Notes under the pieces: generated by a model
What the model was told of the DNA's origin: nothing
The model's input: only the letters and a program-made list of their open reading frames with translations
Database searches by the model: none
Shown: piece after piece, positions 1-10,919 of the stretch
How positions within the stretch are numbered: the stretch's first letter is position 1
Layout of the letters: every line of letters starts with the position of its first letter
Made by a program: the position numbers and the translations under genes
Assembly (NCBI GenBank): GCA_050084985.1
Contig: JBITNC010000001.1
Location: forward strand, 9,672,001 to 9,736,000
From: Nageia nagi
Taxonomy: Eukaryota; Pinophyta
DNA length: 64,000 nucleotides
Direction of reading: 5' to 3'

Positions 1-3000
1 GACATATGTTGTATGATTAAGCATATAATGTCGAAGTTTTTTAGTAGCAAAAATGATAGCAAGACATAATTTTTCCAAATATATATACTTAATCTCATAG
101 CTCATAAGTGTTCTAGTCAGATAATATATAGATTGTTCTTTATTGTGTTCATTCTTTTGAGCAAGCATTATTCCTAAATCATTTTCAGTAGTAGAAATAT
201 ATAACAAAAAGGGTACATCTTTTCTTGGTGGACTTAAGACAGGAGGAGATAATAAATATCTTTTAATTTCATTGAATGCATCTTGTTGCTCTTTGTCCTA
301 ATGATATTCTATCCCCTTTTTTAATAATTTTGTAAATGTTTTATATTTATCAGAAAGTTGAGCTATAAACCTTCTAATGGCTTGTAACTTACCCTGTAAA
401 CTTTGTAATTGTTTTAGATTTGCAGGAGGTGGCATGTCTACTATTGCCTTCACTTTACTAGGATCTATTTCAATTCCTCATCAGGACACAATAAATCCTA
501 ATAATTTTCCTGAAGTTACACCAAAAACACATTTTTTTGGATTTAATCTTACTTTATGTTCTAATAATCTATCTAAGACTTTAATTAGATCTTTTCCATG
601 ATCTAATCGATATTTAGATCTAACCAAAAAATCATCGACATAATCTTCTACTATGTCGTGCATATAATCATGGAATATATAAGTCATAGCCCTTTGATAA
701 GTTGCCCCGACATTTTTTAATCCAAAAGGCATAACTTTATAACAAAAGGTACCCCAAGGAGTTATAAAAGCCATTTTATGTTGATCTTCAGTGGCTATTT
801 TTATTTGATTATAACCATAAAACCTGTCCATTAATGACAACATATCATGTCCTGCTATCGAGTCTACCAAACTATCAATGCTAGGTTGAGGGAAATCATC
901 CTTAGGACAAGCTTTGTTAAGATCACAAAAATCTGTGCATATTCTTATTTTTCCACTTGGTTTTTTCATAGGTACCATATTAGACATCCAATCTGAATAA
1001 TCTATAGGTTGTATAAATTTAGCTTCTAATAATTTTTGAAGTTCTTCTTTTACCATTAATGCTATAGTAGGATGCATTTTACGTAATTTTTGTTTAACAG
1101 GTTTAGCATCAGACTTTAATGCTAAATTATGTACTACTAATTTAGGATCTATTCCAAGCATGTCTGCATATGACCATGTAAATACCTTTTCTCATTCTTT
1201 TAATAAGGTTATAATTTCTTCTTGTTCATTTTTCGTGAGGTTTTCTCCCAATTGAATAATTTTAGGATTTTGAGGATCATTACTAATATTTATTTCTAAG
1301 ACTTTTTCAGTAAGCATATGCGACCCTTGTTTTAATTGATTTGGTACTGGTATCCAACCATTGTCATTAACACTATATTCTTCATCGTATTCTTGAGTTT
1401 GTTCATTTGTGCATACTTGATTTTCATAGGAACCAAATATGTGATCTACATTTTTGAATTCATGTACCGAAGGATTGGATGATATAAGAGAGAAATCAGC
1501 AATTACTTCATCTGTAGAAGTATTGGCTATTATTTTGATTAAATTTTGATTTTCGTTAACTTCATCTATTTGTTCATTATTTTGATCTTCAATATCATTC
1601 TCTTTTATTGTAACCATATTTATCGATGGTATACCTGAATATGGAATGATTGATGATTCAGCATTTTTATTTATTTATTCTTGTATATCACTTGGTAAGC
1701 ACGAATGAGTCTAGGGTGGCTCAATATTATTAATAAAGAGCATTTTGACCCCTTCTAAGACATCCATTTCACTTAATTGTTCTTCTCTTATATTAATAAT
1801 TTCTTGTACTATAGATTCTTTCTCTAAAATTTCTTCATTATAATCTAAATTCTCTTCTCTTAAATTTTCTAATTTAGAAAGATTTTTATATTCATTTTGA
1901 TAACCTAATCCCTTTTTATCAATGGGATCTTAGTATTGTAATTCAATTATTTCCCGTGGACCCTATTCATATCGACCCAATCCTCGTCCTTGCCAATTAC
2001 ATTTGTTAAAATAGTTTAAGACAAATGTTCTTGAACATGGCGATAAATATTTCACATCATTATTGAAATTTCCTTTATATGTTTGATTGTATATTGTTGA
2101 TACAAGATCTACTATTCCTGTATAGATAAACATTATCTGATTAGGTACTTCTCCTAAAGGTACTATTTGTCCAATTACACTAGGTGATTCAGATAATCTT
2201 CCCATTTCTTGTGCTAAAGGTATATTAAACACAACATCATCTACATCATATTCTCCCATCCCTAAATCCATTAATTTAATTTTTACCAGATATACATTGG
2301 ATGAGTCATTATTAGATGTAGTATTTACTTGTTTTGATGAAGAAGCTCCATATTTTTCATCTAAAGTTTTAGCAACTTTTTCCCAAGTATCTTTATCCTG
2401 TATAGCTATATCACTTTTTTCTTTTATGACTTCAGATTTTTCATATTTTTGTTCATTAATATGGTTGATAAATTAGGGGACGGTAATGTCACTTTATTTG
2501 GATCAAAAATTAAATTACAATGTGAATAAGGATCTGGATCTTTAAACACATAATGAACTTTATCTTTATAGATGTATTTTAAACATCCATGATAAGTTGA
2601 TGGAACACATTACATTTCTCTAATCCATGGGCGTCCTAAAAGAATGTTATATTGTATAATATTTCCTTCAATTATATGTAATAAAGTTTGAATGGTTTTA
2701 GCCCCTACTATAATCGAAAGCACTATTGATCCCAAAGTTGAACACACTGCATCATTAAACACCCTAATTTGTAAAGAAGGAGCTAAGATAAGCAAATCTG
2801 ATAAATTCAAATTTTTGTATGCAGCATCTGAAATTATATTTATAGCTGAACCTTCATCTATTAAAATTCTTTTAAATAATCTACCATCTACTTCACCCAT
2901 TATATGTAAAGGTGGATCAAGTCCACCTGGTCCATCGTTATTTAATTTTTCGTGTTCGTAGAAGGTGATACTAGGTTGTTGAGATATCCTCAAACTTTCA

Positions 3001-3128
3001 ACTATTGAAATAAAATTATCAGGATTACTAACATCTACTTGAATTTCTTATAGAATTTGATTGATAGCTTCCCTATAACTCTCAGACTATTGTAATAATT
3101 CAAATAAGATCATCTTAACTGGAGACAT
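1..3128 (-). pseudogene. pol: Broken pol of element 1: protease, linker, reverse transcriptase, RNase H start
   Basis: Pol starts at ATG 3128 (MSPVKM), six bases past the gag stop. The protease (about 2990-2610) keeps LIDEGSAINII with the catalytic Asp and ends LLGRPWIREM. An acidic linker covers about 2600-1200. RT (about 1200-360) has DFCDLNKACPKDDFP, MPFGLKNVGATYQRA, the catalytic YVDD and LLGFIVS. RNase H follows to the window edge. Observed breaks include TGA for a conserved Arg before the RT (near 1190), double TGA where element 5 has CGACGA (near 481), TAA for Gln after the protease, and another TAA near 1933. These are C-to-T changes in CGA or CAA codons. The element cannot make its own enzyme. 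Confidence 0.87.
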
Positions 3129-3134
3129 TTTTAA

Positions 3135-5936
3135 TTATCATTGAAGAGCACCTTTTATCGAAACTTTAGGTTGTTGTGGAGGAGGTATAGGTTGTATATT
3201 AATTGGGTTTGATATCGATTGATTTTTTTATGGATTATCCTATTTATTCTGATATTATTGTGCTCTTGTAGCTATACCAATCATATGTATTGAGTCATCT
3301 ATAGTTCCTATAAATGGTATATCCTTATTATTCCATGTATAGTTCATTTGGTTTGGAATAATTGCCACATTGTTAGCCTGATGTGAAGGTAAGGGGTTTT
3401 GATATATCCCTAAATTTTGATTTAAAGGCATAACAGGATTATCCACATCTATTTTTTGACTATCTATCAAGTCTTGAATTTTATGTTGTAAAGTTCGACA
3501 TTTATTTGTATTATGTCCTTTTTACCTATGATAAGCACAAAATTCATTCTCCTTATACCATTTGCTTCCTTTAGCATTAGGATTTTCAGGTTTTATATCA
3601 GGTAATGTAATCATACCATTATCACATAATTTTTTAGGTATTTTGGCTAATGGTTCTGATAATGGGGTAAAATTTCTTTTAGGCTTAGGTTTAGTATTCT
3701 CTTCGATTTTTGAAGATTAACCAGAATTTTCTATCATAGCTATTTGATTATTTTGTGGTTGTTTACTAATGTTTTCATATTGATTACCCTTTTGTATTAT
3801 TTTTTCTTGAGTTTTAGTTCTCCATCTTGAATTTTAACTCTTTCTATAACTACTACCTGAGCAATAGCTTCTTCAAAAGTTCTATGTTGTTGAATTTGGA
3901 GAACACTGGCTATTGGTCTTAAATAACTTTGACTAAATAATTTAACCAATTCTTCTTGTGGTATTGTATAAGGCATACTAGTGAGTATAGCCCGCCATCT
4001 TAAGATGTAATCTTGTATAGTTTCATCAGAAAACTGTTGTAATCATGTAAGATCAGTAATTGAAGATCTTTCTTTAATATTGATTCTAAAGTGTTTAAGA
4101 AATTGATTAGCCAATTGTTCGAACATATATAAACTATGTATAGGTAAACTATTATACCAATCTAAAGCTTGACCTGTGAGTGTCATAGGAAATATATGTA
4201 ACATTAATGAGTCATCATTAGCTATCTGATAGCTAGAAAATGTAAATTTTCTCAAGTGTTCTTTGGGGTATTTTCTTCCCTTAAATGATTCTATTTTAGG
4301 AAATTCAAACCTATATGGTAATTTCTTTTTTGGAACACTTGGATGAATAGGTTCATTGCAAATATTTTTATAATTTAACTTTTGAAGTCCTTGAACATTC
4401 ATTTCTCGATTTATAAAATCCTTCATAAAGTCTTCTAATTCTTTATCGATTCTACAACCTTGAGTGTGTCTATGATATCTTCGAGTATTTAGATCCTTTT
4501 CCGAAATTGATCTTGAAGTGTAAGACTCATAGTTAGAAGAAAACTCTGATGGTGGTGGAGGCAATATTTTAAGAGGTGAATGACGTCATGGAATAGGGAT
4601 TTTAGGAGGTTTTTGGAATATACCTTTTCCATATAGATCTTTTCCTTTGTAATCAGGTTGTCTTGTTTGATTTTGGGTTTATTCAACCCAACTTTTAATG
4701 GAATCTTGCTTTTGTTTATCATATAATTTTTGAAGTTCTAGTTCTTTATCCATTTCCTTTTGTAACAAAATGGCTATCTCTTTATCCATCACTTCCTATT
4801 TGTCTAAGTAAGGATCTCGATATCTTTGTATTTGACTTCCTTCAGGAGTTTCAGGTTTCAAATTTTTTATTTTTTGATATTCATCCCACTATCTTTATTT
4901 TTCTTTCTTCACACAAAGATATTGTTCTCTTTTTATTTTTTCATTCTCTAATTCTTTAAGTTGTAATTCTTGTAAACGAAGTTGAATCTCATGTTCTTTA
5001 TGAAGTCTTTTCTTTTATTATTCTAGGAACTCATTTCTTTCTTTGTTTGCTTGTCCTTGTTTTATGAATTTCCTTTTATCTCTAAGAAGTTTATCTTCCA
5101 TTTCTTTTAATTTATTTTCTTGTTCTTGAATTTTAATGAATTCATTAACTTTTCTATTTTCTTCCTTTAGAAGATATTGCATCTCTACGGCCTTTTTAAT
5201 ATCATTAGCATATATTTTCGTGAATTGTTGACCAACTTTTATTTTATATAATCATCGGTATTTTAGTTTTTCATAAGAAGGTATCTCTTCTATTTTGAAC
5301 TTAGATGTCCTCCTATTTAATCCTCGATTCAAAGAATAAGATTTCTCTGTTTGCTTCATTGAAGGAGCTCTTTGAGATAAATTACTCGTAGGTATTGATA
5401 CTTCATTTTTTCCTAATTCAAGAGATTTATGAGAAAAGAAGATCCCTCTTTTTGAATTAAAGAACTGACTCTTTGACCATCTGATAATAGATGAATGACT
5501 CTTTCATATTTAACTTTATATGGCTCAATCTCTGGTACTGCTATGGTTTTGGCTCGAGATTTATCCTCATCAATTTCTAAGCTATCACGCCTTTGATTTA
5601 GTTTTTCTACATCTCCTGGTAAACTAGAAGACATCATAGGAATAGCCCTATAATTAGCTAGGTGACGATGAATTTCAATTAACTCTTCATCTAACACTTG
5701 CATTCTAACCTTGGCAATAGGATCCTCTATACTTTATCTTTGCAATCTAGATTGATCATAATCCTAATCCCAATCTTTACCTACATAACAAACTACACGT
5801 TATTATCTGATTCATCTAAAGGAGGTGGCCTCCTAACCAAAGACTCTATCAGATCCATATTATCTGGATCTATTTCTTGTATTTCAAATGGGTGTTTTTG
5901 CATTTTCTTAGCGTTCATACTTCTAGTTTGAACCAT
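3135..5936 (-). pseudogene. gag: Broken gag of element 1
   Basis: Gag forms the particle that encloses element RNA. The start is the ATG at 5936 (MVQTRS), matched in element 5 at 48416. In order there are an acidic N-terminal part, a long Lys/Glu-rich coiled-coil segment (about 5200-4800), the conserved gag core with IHPSVPKKKLPYRFEFPKIE and LTGQALDWYNSLP (about 4360-4150), and a zinc-knuckle-like CAYHR-x-KGHNTNKC region near 3540. The frame is broken repeatedly, mainly by stops. It ends with tandem stops TGA TAA at 3140-3135, directly before the protease ATG. At the same site element 5 has CGA TAG, so one terminator is probably ancestral and the other a later mutation. Confidence 0.85.
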
Positions 5937-7843
5937 TTTTTTTTAGATATTATAAACAAACATCGTAAAAAAGAAACTCTATTTTTATCTTTTATATTAT
6001 GTTTTTGAGAAAACAATTTAATGCACAAACACCCTATATGCAAACTTACTTTTAACGATGTGATTATCTTTTTAACTTTTTTCACATATTTTTAATGTCT
6101 GAGTTAAATGAACGATATGAGTTGTTCATTTTTAATCTTTTTAATTTTCCTAGTTTGTTTCGACTAGTCAAGTGTTAAACAAGGTAGGTTGGATAATCTT
6201 AAGTAATGTTTGCAAGTCTCTATGGCTTTTGGCTTGGTTTTAGATGAGTTTCTTTTTTGAATCCTACCTAAAGAAAAGTCACCTTGGTCATCACCTCCAA
6301 GTGTAACTGGCTCTATGGCTTCAAGTGTGTTATGTCGATGGGTATAAAGAAGTAAGAATTAACGGTTGGTAGTGACATCCAACTCATTAATGTTCAATTA
6401 TTCCTTTAAGGCCTTATGAAATACATTTAAATAAGTAAAATACATTTATGCATACTACCCTCCCAAACATTCATGTCCATTTACTTATCTTATTTTAATG
6501 TGATACAATCAAAAGTTTATTTTAAGTAGACTTTGACCTTAATAAACCCAATTATTCTTTTTTAATTATAATATGATTCATTATCCAACCTCTTAATGAT
6601 GTTCATTAACTCCTTCTAGCTATGGAATTTTTATATGTGATAAATTCCTCTTCTTACTAGTCACATATCTCTTCGACCTCTAATGGAGTGGTAAGAGCAG
6701 ACTTAGTAAAAAGCCATTAAGTGTAGATAAATTAATTAAGTGAGGTTCAATTACTCCTCCAAGAGTCACATATCCCTTCGACCTCCAATGGAGTGGTAAG
6801 GGTAGACATCTTTAAGAGTGTTAATGTGAAGTATATTTCCAAATAATATGTGAATAAATTTTATCTCTTTCACTTAACTTATTTCTGATCACTTAAGATC
6901 GCTTGAAGCGCAAAAGTGAGAGCATACTTTGTTAAGTGAAAGTACTTAGTGCATTCGAATCCCTCTAATTCATTAACCTTTTAATATGATTTATACTACC
7001 CAAAACTCGATTTATTTTCCTTAAGTTCATTCTTTTTAATGTGATTCATTTACTCCTTCCAATTGTGGAAGTATTATGTGTAGTAAATTACCTCCTCTTA
7101 CTAGTCACATATCCCTTCGACCTCCAATGGAGTGGTAAGGGCAAACTTGGTAAGAGGTCATTATTTGTGGATAAATTAACCAAATTAATGATAGTGTGAA
7201 TGTGAAAGAAAAGAAGAATTAATTACTCCTTCTTATCAGGTCTATTCTGGTCACCTTAGATCGCACAAAGCACAAAGGGAGAGCATAAGTAGACAAGATA
7301 AAAAGTATTAATGTGTACGTACCCTTCACCCAAAACATGAAAATAAATACATAACATTATACATAAAATAAATTAATAAAAAAAATGCATTTAACCTTTT
7401 CTATCCATTCCTATATACATTCTAGGCAAAGGAATCACAGTCAAAAGTATCCTTCTATTTTAACAATATATTATATATATGTATTTATTTTACTTTTTTT
7501 TTTTTTAGAAATAGCAAAAGGAGGCAAGGCAACCTGGAGTAAGAGTCACCGACATTTAAATAGAGATCGCTGGCATTTGTTTGGAGTCGTCGATGTCTGA
7601 TTCCAATCACTGGCATTTATATAATAGACACTTATTTTTGATCATCGGTATTTTGTGAATTGCTGCATTCCTTTTGAGTCATCGATGTCCAATTCCAATC
7701 ACTGGCATTTCTACAACATATTTCCTATAAAAAGCATAGATCACCAAATTTAAAGTTAGTATATGGAATGACTCAAATAAACCAGATAACAAAAAGGTAG
7801 AATTATTTTTAACATAAATAGAAACCTCCCTATCAATGATGGA
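5937..7843 (-). promoter_or_regulatory. Untranslated leader of element 1 with repeated modules
   Basis: About 1.9 kb lie between the primer-binding site and gag, with no credible ORF. Three copies of a block around the near-palindrome CTCCA-N-TGGAG followed by a GGTCGAAGGGATATGTGA type tail sit at about 6661-6690, 6766-6797 and 7106-7137. A second module around GCGATCTNAGGTGA, with TATGCTCTC nearby, occurs at about 6889-6933 and 7243-7290. The same modules in the same order occur in the element 5 leader. The part nearest the binding site (7530-7710) has several variants of ATCGCTGGCATTT and TCGTCGATGTC. Possible roles are packaging, dimerisation or transcription; none is shown by sequence alone. 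Confidence 0.7.
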
Positions 7844-7864
7844 GGGGCCCTCCTTCTAGCTCCA
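7844..7864 (-). other. Primer-binding site of element 1
   Basis: The minus strand reads TGGAGCTAGAAGGAGGGCCC three bases after the LTR. The element 5 counterpart is TGGCGCTAGAAGGAGGGCCC. Starting with TGG is expected for pairing to the CCA end of a tRNA. The A in the fourth position is the only difference and probably a mutation. The tRNA species was not identified. Confidence 0.7.
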
Positions 7865-7867
7865 GAA

Positions 7868-8688
7868 TGTTGCAGTGAAAATAGAGCTAGAATGTAGAAT
7901 AACATAAAATACAATTATTCTTAAATTTTCACTGAACCTCAAATTATGTAAAAATAGATAGAAATGTTGTAATTATAAATTGATATTGATTTTTAGCTCA
8001 AACTACAATTTGCCTTTGGAAGGGACTTTTACAAATGCCATTTGCCAAAATGAGGGTATTAGATCTTCATTGTTTTTGATTTGCTTGCTTCTCTCCTTGA
8101 TATGGACAACTTGTAAATCCTACACACATGCAAAAGATAATAACATCAAAGCATCTATGTATGACATGTATTAAATTGAAACTAGCATAAAATAATAAAA
8201 GGTATGAGCTCACAAGATTTTGGCAGCATTACCCTACTTCCAAGAATGGGTTCCTATTGCTTTGTATTGGCTTGTATTTATAGATTTTTGGGTGAGATTT
8301 TCCAAGGCTGGTAAGGGGAAGTGAAAAGCCACCGTAGGTCGTAATTGACCCCCTCTATCCACATCATCTTGGAAGAATGAGATGTTACAACTTTCTTTTA
8401 TCATTTTTGGTTTATGTTCGGCTATTATAGAGTCACCGACGATTACTAGGTGGATGCCAGCGATTGTTTTGGGTCGCTAGCGACTGGTTTTCATTTCTTA
8501 TAACAATATTAAAGTGACCACCAAATAGCCAATTTTTACTGAAAAAGGGTTATGTGACCACTCATTTTGCATGTACTTGATGAGAGCTATCCAATAATAT
8601 GGTTTTTAAACCTATTTTATATTGTCTTAAAGAGTTATGATTATTTCAATGTTTACTAGTTAAAAAGGGACATTTTTAGGTGTCTACA
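7868..8688 (-). repeat. 5' LTR of element 1
   Basis: On the minus strand the LTR begins TGTAGACACC (plus-strand end at 8688) and ends with CA at 7868. Three bases then separate it from the primer-binding site, as in element 5. Its length of about 821 bp is shorter than the 1,124 bp of the element 5 LTR. Only the first bases look alike, so the two copies share internal sequence but differ in LTR. Around 8433-8485 it holds a small CpG-bearing cluster (ACCGACGATT, CCAGCGATT, TCGCTAGCGA) in otherwise CpG-poor DNA. The second LTR is outside the window, so the borders rest on the TG...CA ends and the binding-site position. Confidence 0.7.
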
Positions 8689-8779
8689 CAAGTAATTATT
8701 TATAATTAATTAGTTAATTTATTAAGAAATACAAAATTATTCTAATTTATATTTTGAAGCATAATCTCAATTGGTTTCC

Positions 8780-10193
8780 ATGCAATATATGATTTTAGCA
8801 AAGTCGATCAATCAACAATCCTTGTTGATGACTCAAGGCTCCAAAAATCTTCAAATTTTTGTGAGAAAGAATGGAGAGGTCCTAAAATATGAAAATGGTA
8901 GTAGTTTCAACTTGAAAAATATAAATTTACATATTGATTAGAAGTATATTGATCATTTACTAATATGATTTCAACTATTTTTTAGGTAAACTATTCTACA
9001 AATCTCTCTAGAATGCTACAATAGAAGAATTTACAAAAACCTTTGATATACTATGGAAGAAACAAGATGATTTTGGTATGTATTTGTTTTCATTTTTTGC
9101 ATCATTTTTTTGGTATATTTTGCTTTCATTAATTTAATATTTCAAGAGAATAAAACTAATTTGTTATAATTTGTGTTTTTGCAGCAAAAAAGAGAATAAT
9201 AACAAAATTGAAATATGAATTTGGTGAAGGGTGGAGTGAAAATAAAGTACTCCAGCAAGCAGGATTGAATTTGAAAAGTATTAGAGATCATATCAAATGA
9301 AAAGTGATGAAAATTCCTCCTGACCAAAGAACCCTATCACAAAAACTAGTTGATGTCCATAAGAAGGTATGGATCAATATTATCATATCCATTTATTATT
9401 TGAACATGATTAATTGATTATTTTAATATAATACTAATTAATTATTTCATAATAAGGTTTGGAAGATGCTACTTAAGAAAGTAGATGAGAAAGCAAAAAG
9501 GAAAGTGCTAGGCTTGGAGACATCATAAGAAAAAGTGTCAAAGTCTCAAATTGCCAAATTGGGATGAAGTATTATGCATTGAGCAGGAAGTGGAGGGGCG
9601 AAGACTATGGAAACTTGATTTGTAAGTATATTTATTGCATGTAGTGATTTTCGATGATATAGCTAGGTAAATAATTTTTAATATAGTACTAATTAACCTT
9701 TTTTATATTTAAGATATTTCAATCAATTTATTGATGAGAATGAATGCCAATATGTCATCACATATGGTTACCAAGCCCTAAGGGACATGCTAAATGCTGG
9801 TGTAAGTAATTTCAATTATTTTAATTAATAAAGGCATATCATGAATTTCTTGTATGTGATGCATATATTTTGTAAGTGTGATTGTACTTACACTAATATT
9901 TATTTTTTTATTATTTGTAGGTGGGTACTACATCGTAGGGGGTGGGGGGTGCATCACAAGTGGTTCCATAGGATGAGGGTGATTCATTATCTACTTGGAA
10001 TGTGAGATCCAATGATTTATTTGAGGATGAGCTGGCACATCCTAGCATGGTATACAATGAGCCAACACATTGACTAGGGCATAGACATTATAGTGGGTCA
10101 AGTAGTGAGTTAGGTGGTGATCAATCAGGTGGTGGTAGTGAGTCTGAAGATACTGAGTCTAGATCTAAAGTTGAAATTAATATTAAGTATTAG
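8780..10193 (+). pseudogene. Six-exon pseudogene of unknown function
   Basis: Six blocks join across canonical GT-AG introns: 8780-8897, 8986-9075, 9185-9366, 9457-9621, 9714-9801, 9921-10193. Joins at introns 1, 2, 3 and 5 keep phase and restore sensible codons; intron 4 does so after one small frameshift inside exon 4 (near 9530-9545). Readable peptide includes VRKNGEVLKYENGKLFYKSL, KLKYEFGEGWSENKVLQQAG, YFNQFIDENECQYVITYGYQ, and a Gly/Ser/acidic tail (SGSSSELGGDQSGGGSESED) ending at TAG 10191. In-frame stops at 9009, 9298, 9526, 9936, 9969 and 10071 show it is dead. I do not recognise the family. It could be a fragment of a host gene or of a spliced DNA-transposon gene. The first ATG is a best guess. 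Confidence 0.6.
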
Positions 10194-10919
10194 TAGTTGT
10201 ACTATCATTTTGTACTCATGATGCAAATAGTATTGGTATTATATCATTTTTTAGAAATCATGTGGATGTATTCACATAGACCTTTATATCATTTTGATGT
10301 ATTTTTATGTATATATGTATATCATTTTGGTGTATTCAAACATCTATATGTATGTTATTTCAATATATTTTAATGTGGATGTTATCATGGTTTTGTCAAC
10401 TCATATTTTGGCATATATATTTTAGCATAATTTATTGTATTTTTACAAAATCTTATTGGCATATGAAATAGGCATATTATTTTGACATACGATTGACATT
10501 TGAATGGAAATGGAAATAGTAATAATAAATATTACGAATCAATTTTTTTTTACAATTTTCAAACAAAAATTTAAATGTAGTTTTAGACACAAAAAGATAC
10601 GTAAGAGAAGAAAAATGATGTAAAAAAGGACCCTTTTGGACTCAAAAGTTGATGAAGTTTTAGATCCTATTAGATTTAAAAATAGATGCAATTTTAGATA
10701 CCTTAGGACATAAAAAATAATGCAATAATGGACATTTTTAGATGCAAAAAAGGATACCTTTCAATGTAAAAAAATGATGCAAAAAGTGGAAAAAAACTGA
10801 TGCAATTTTTGACTTGCAATTTACATCCTTTTTTACATCAAAAAAATGGAAAGACATATAAAAAATAACACTGAGTTCAGATGAAAAAAAGTATCCAAGT
10901 TCCTTTTTTGGTATGATCG
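10194..10919 (+). repeat. AT-rich spacer with degenerate short repeats
   Basis: There is no gene here. From about 10530 to 10870 a loosely repeated phrase of roughly 30 bases recurs, built on GATGCAA and TTTTGGAC or TTTTAGA, interrupted by A-runs. The part before it (10194-10530) is AT-rich with recurrent ATTTTGGTGTAT-like phrases. No LTR matching the 3' LTR start at 38539 was found here, so the 5' end of element 3 is missing or unrecognisable. Confidence 0.5.

Larger units (their letters stand above)
1..8688 (-). mobile_element. Element 1: Tat-like Ty3/gypsy LTR retrotransposon, 3' part outside window
   Basis: Reading leftward on the minus strand there is a 5' LTR, a primer-binding site, a long untranslated leader, gag, protease, then reverse transcriptase with the start of RNase H at the window edge. 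The 3' region and 3' LTR are not in view. The coding part aligns codon by codon with element 5 (48416 onward), so these are two copies of one family in opposite orientation. RT motifs such as LLGFIVS and the LQGKLQAIRRF type block (better kept in element 5) are those of the plant Tat lineage. Most breaks in this copy are substitutions rather than indels. The five bases after the LTR edge (8689-8693, CAAGT) would be the target duplication, but the partner is off-window. Confidence 0.88.

Noticed and set aside
377-601. Small plus-strand frame repeated at 53731-53955 on the minus strand
   Set aside because: Both are the antisense shadow of the same reverse-transcriptase segment in elements 1 and 5, open only because the RT is conserved.
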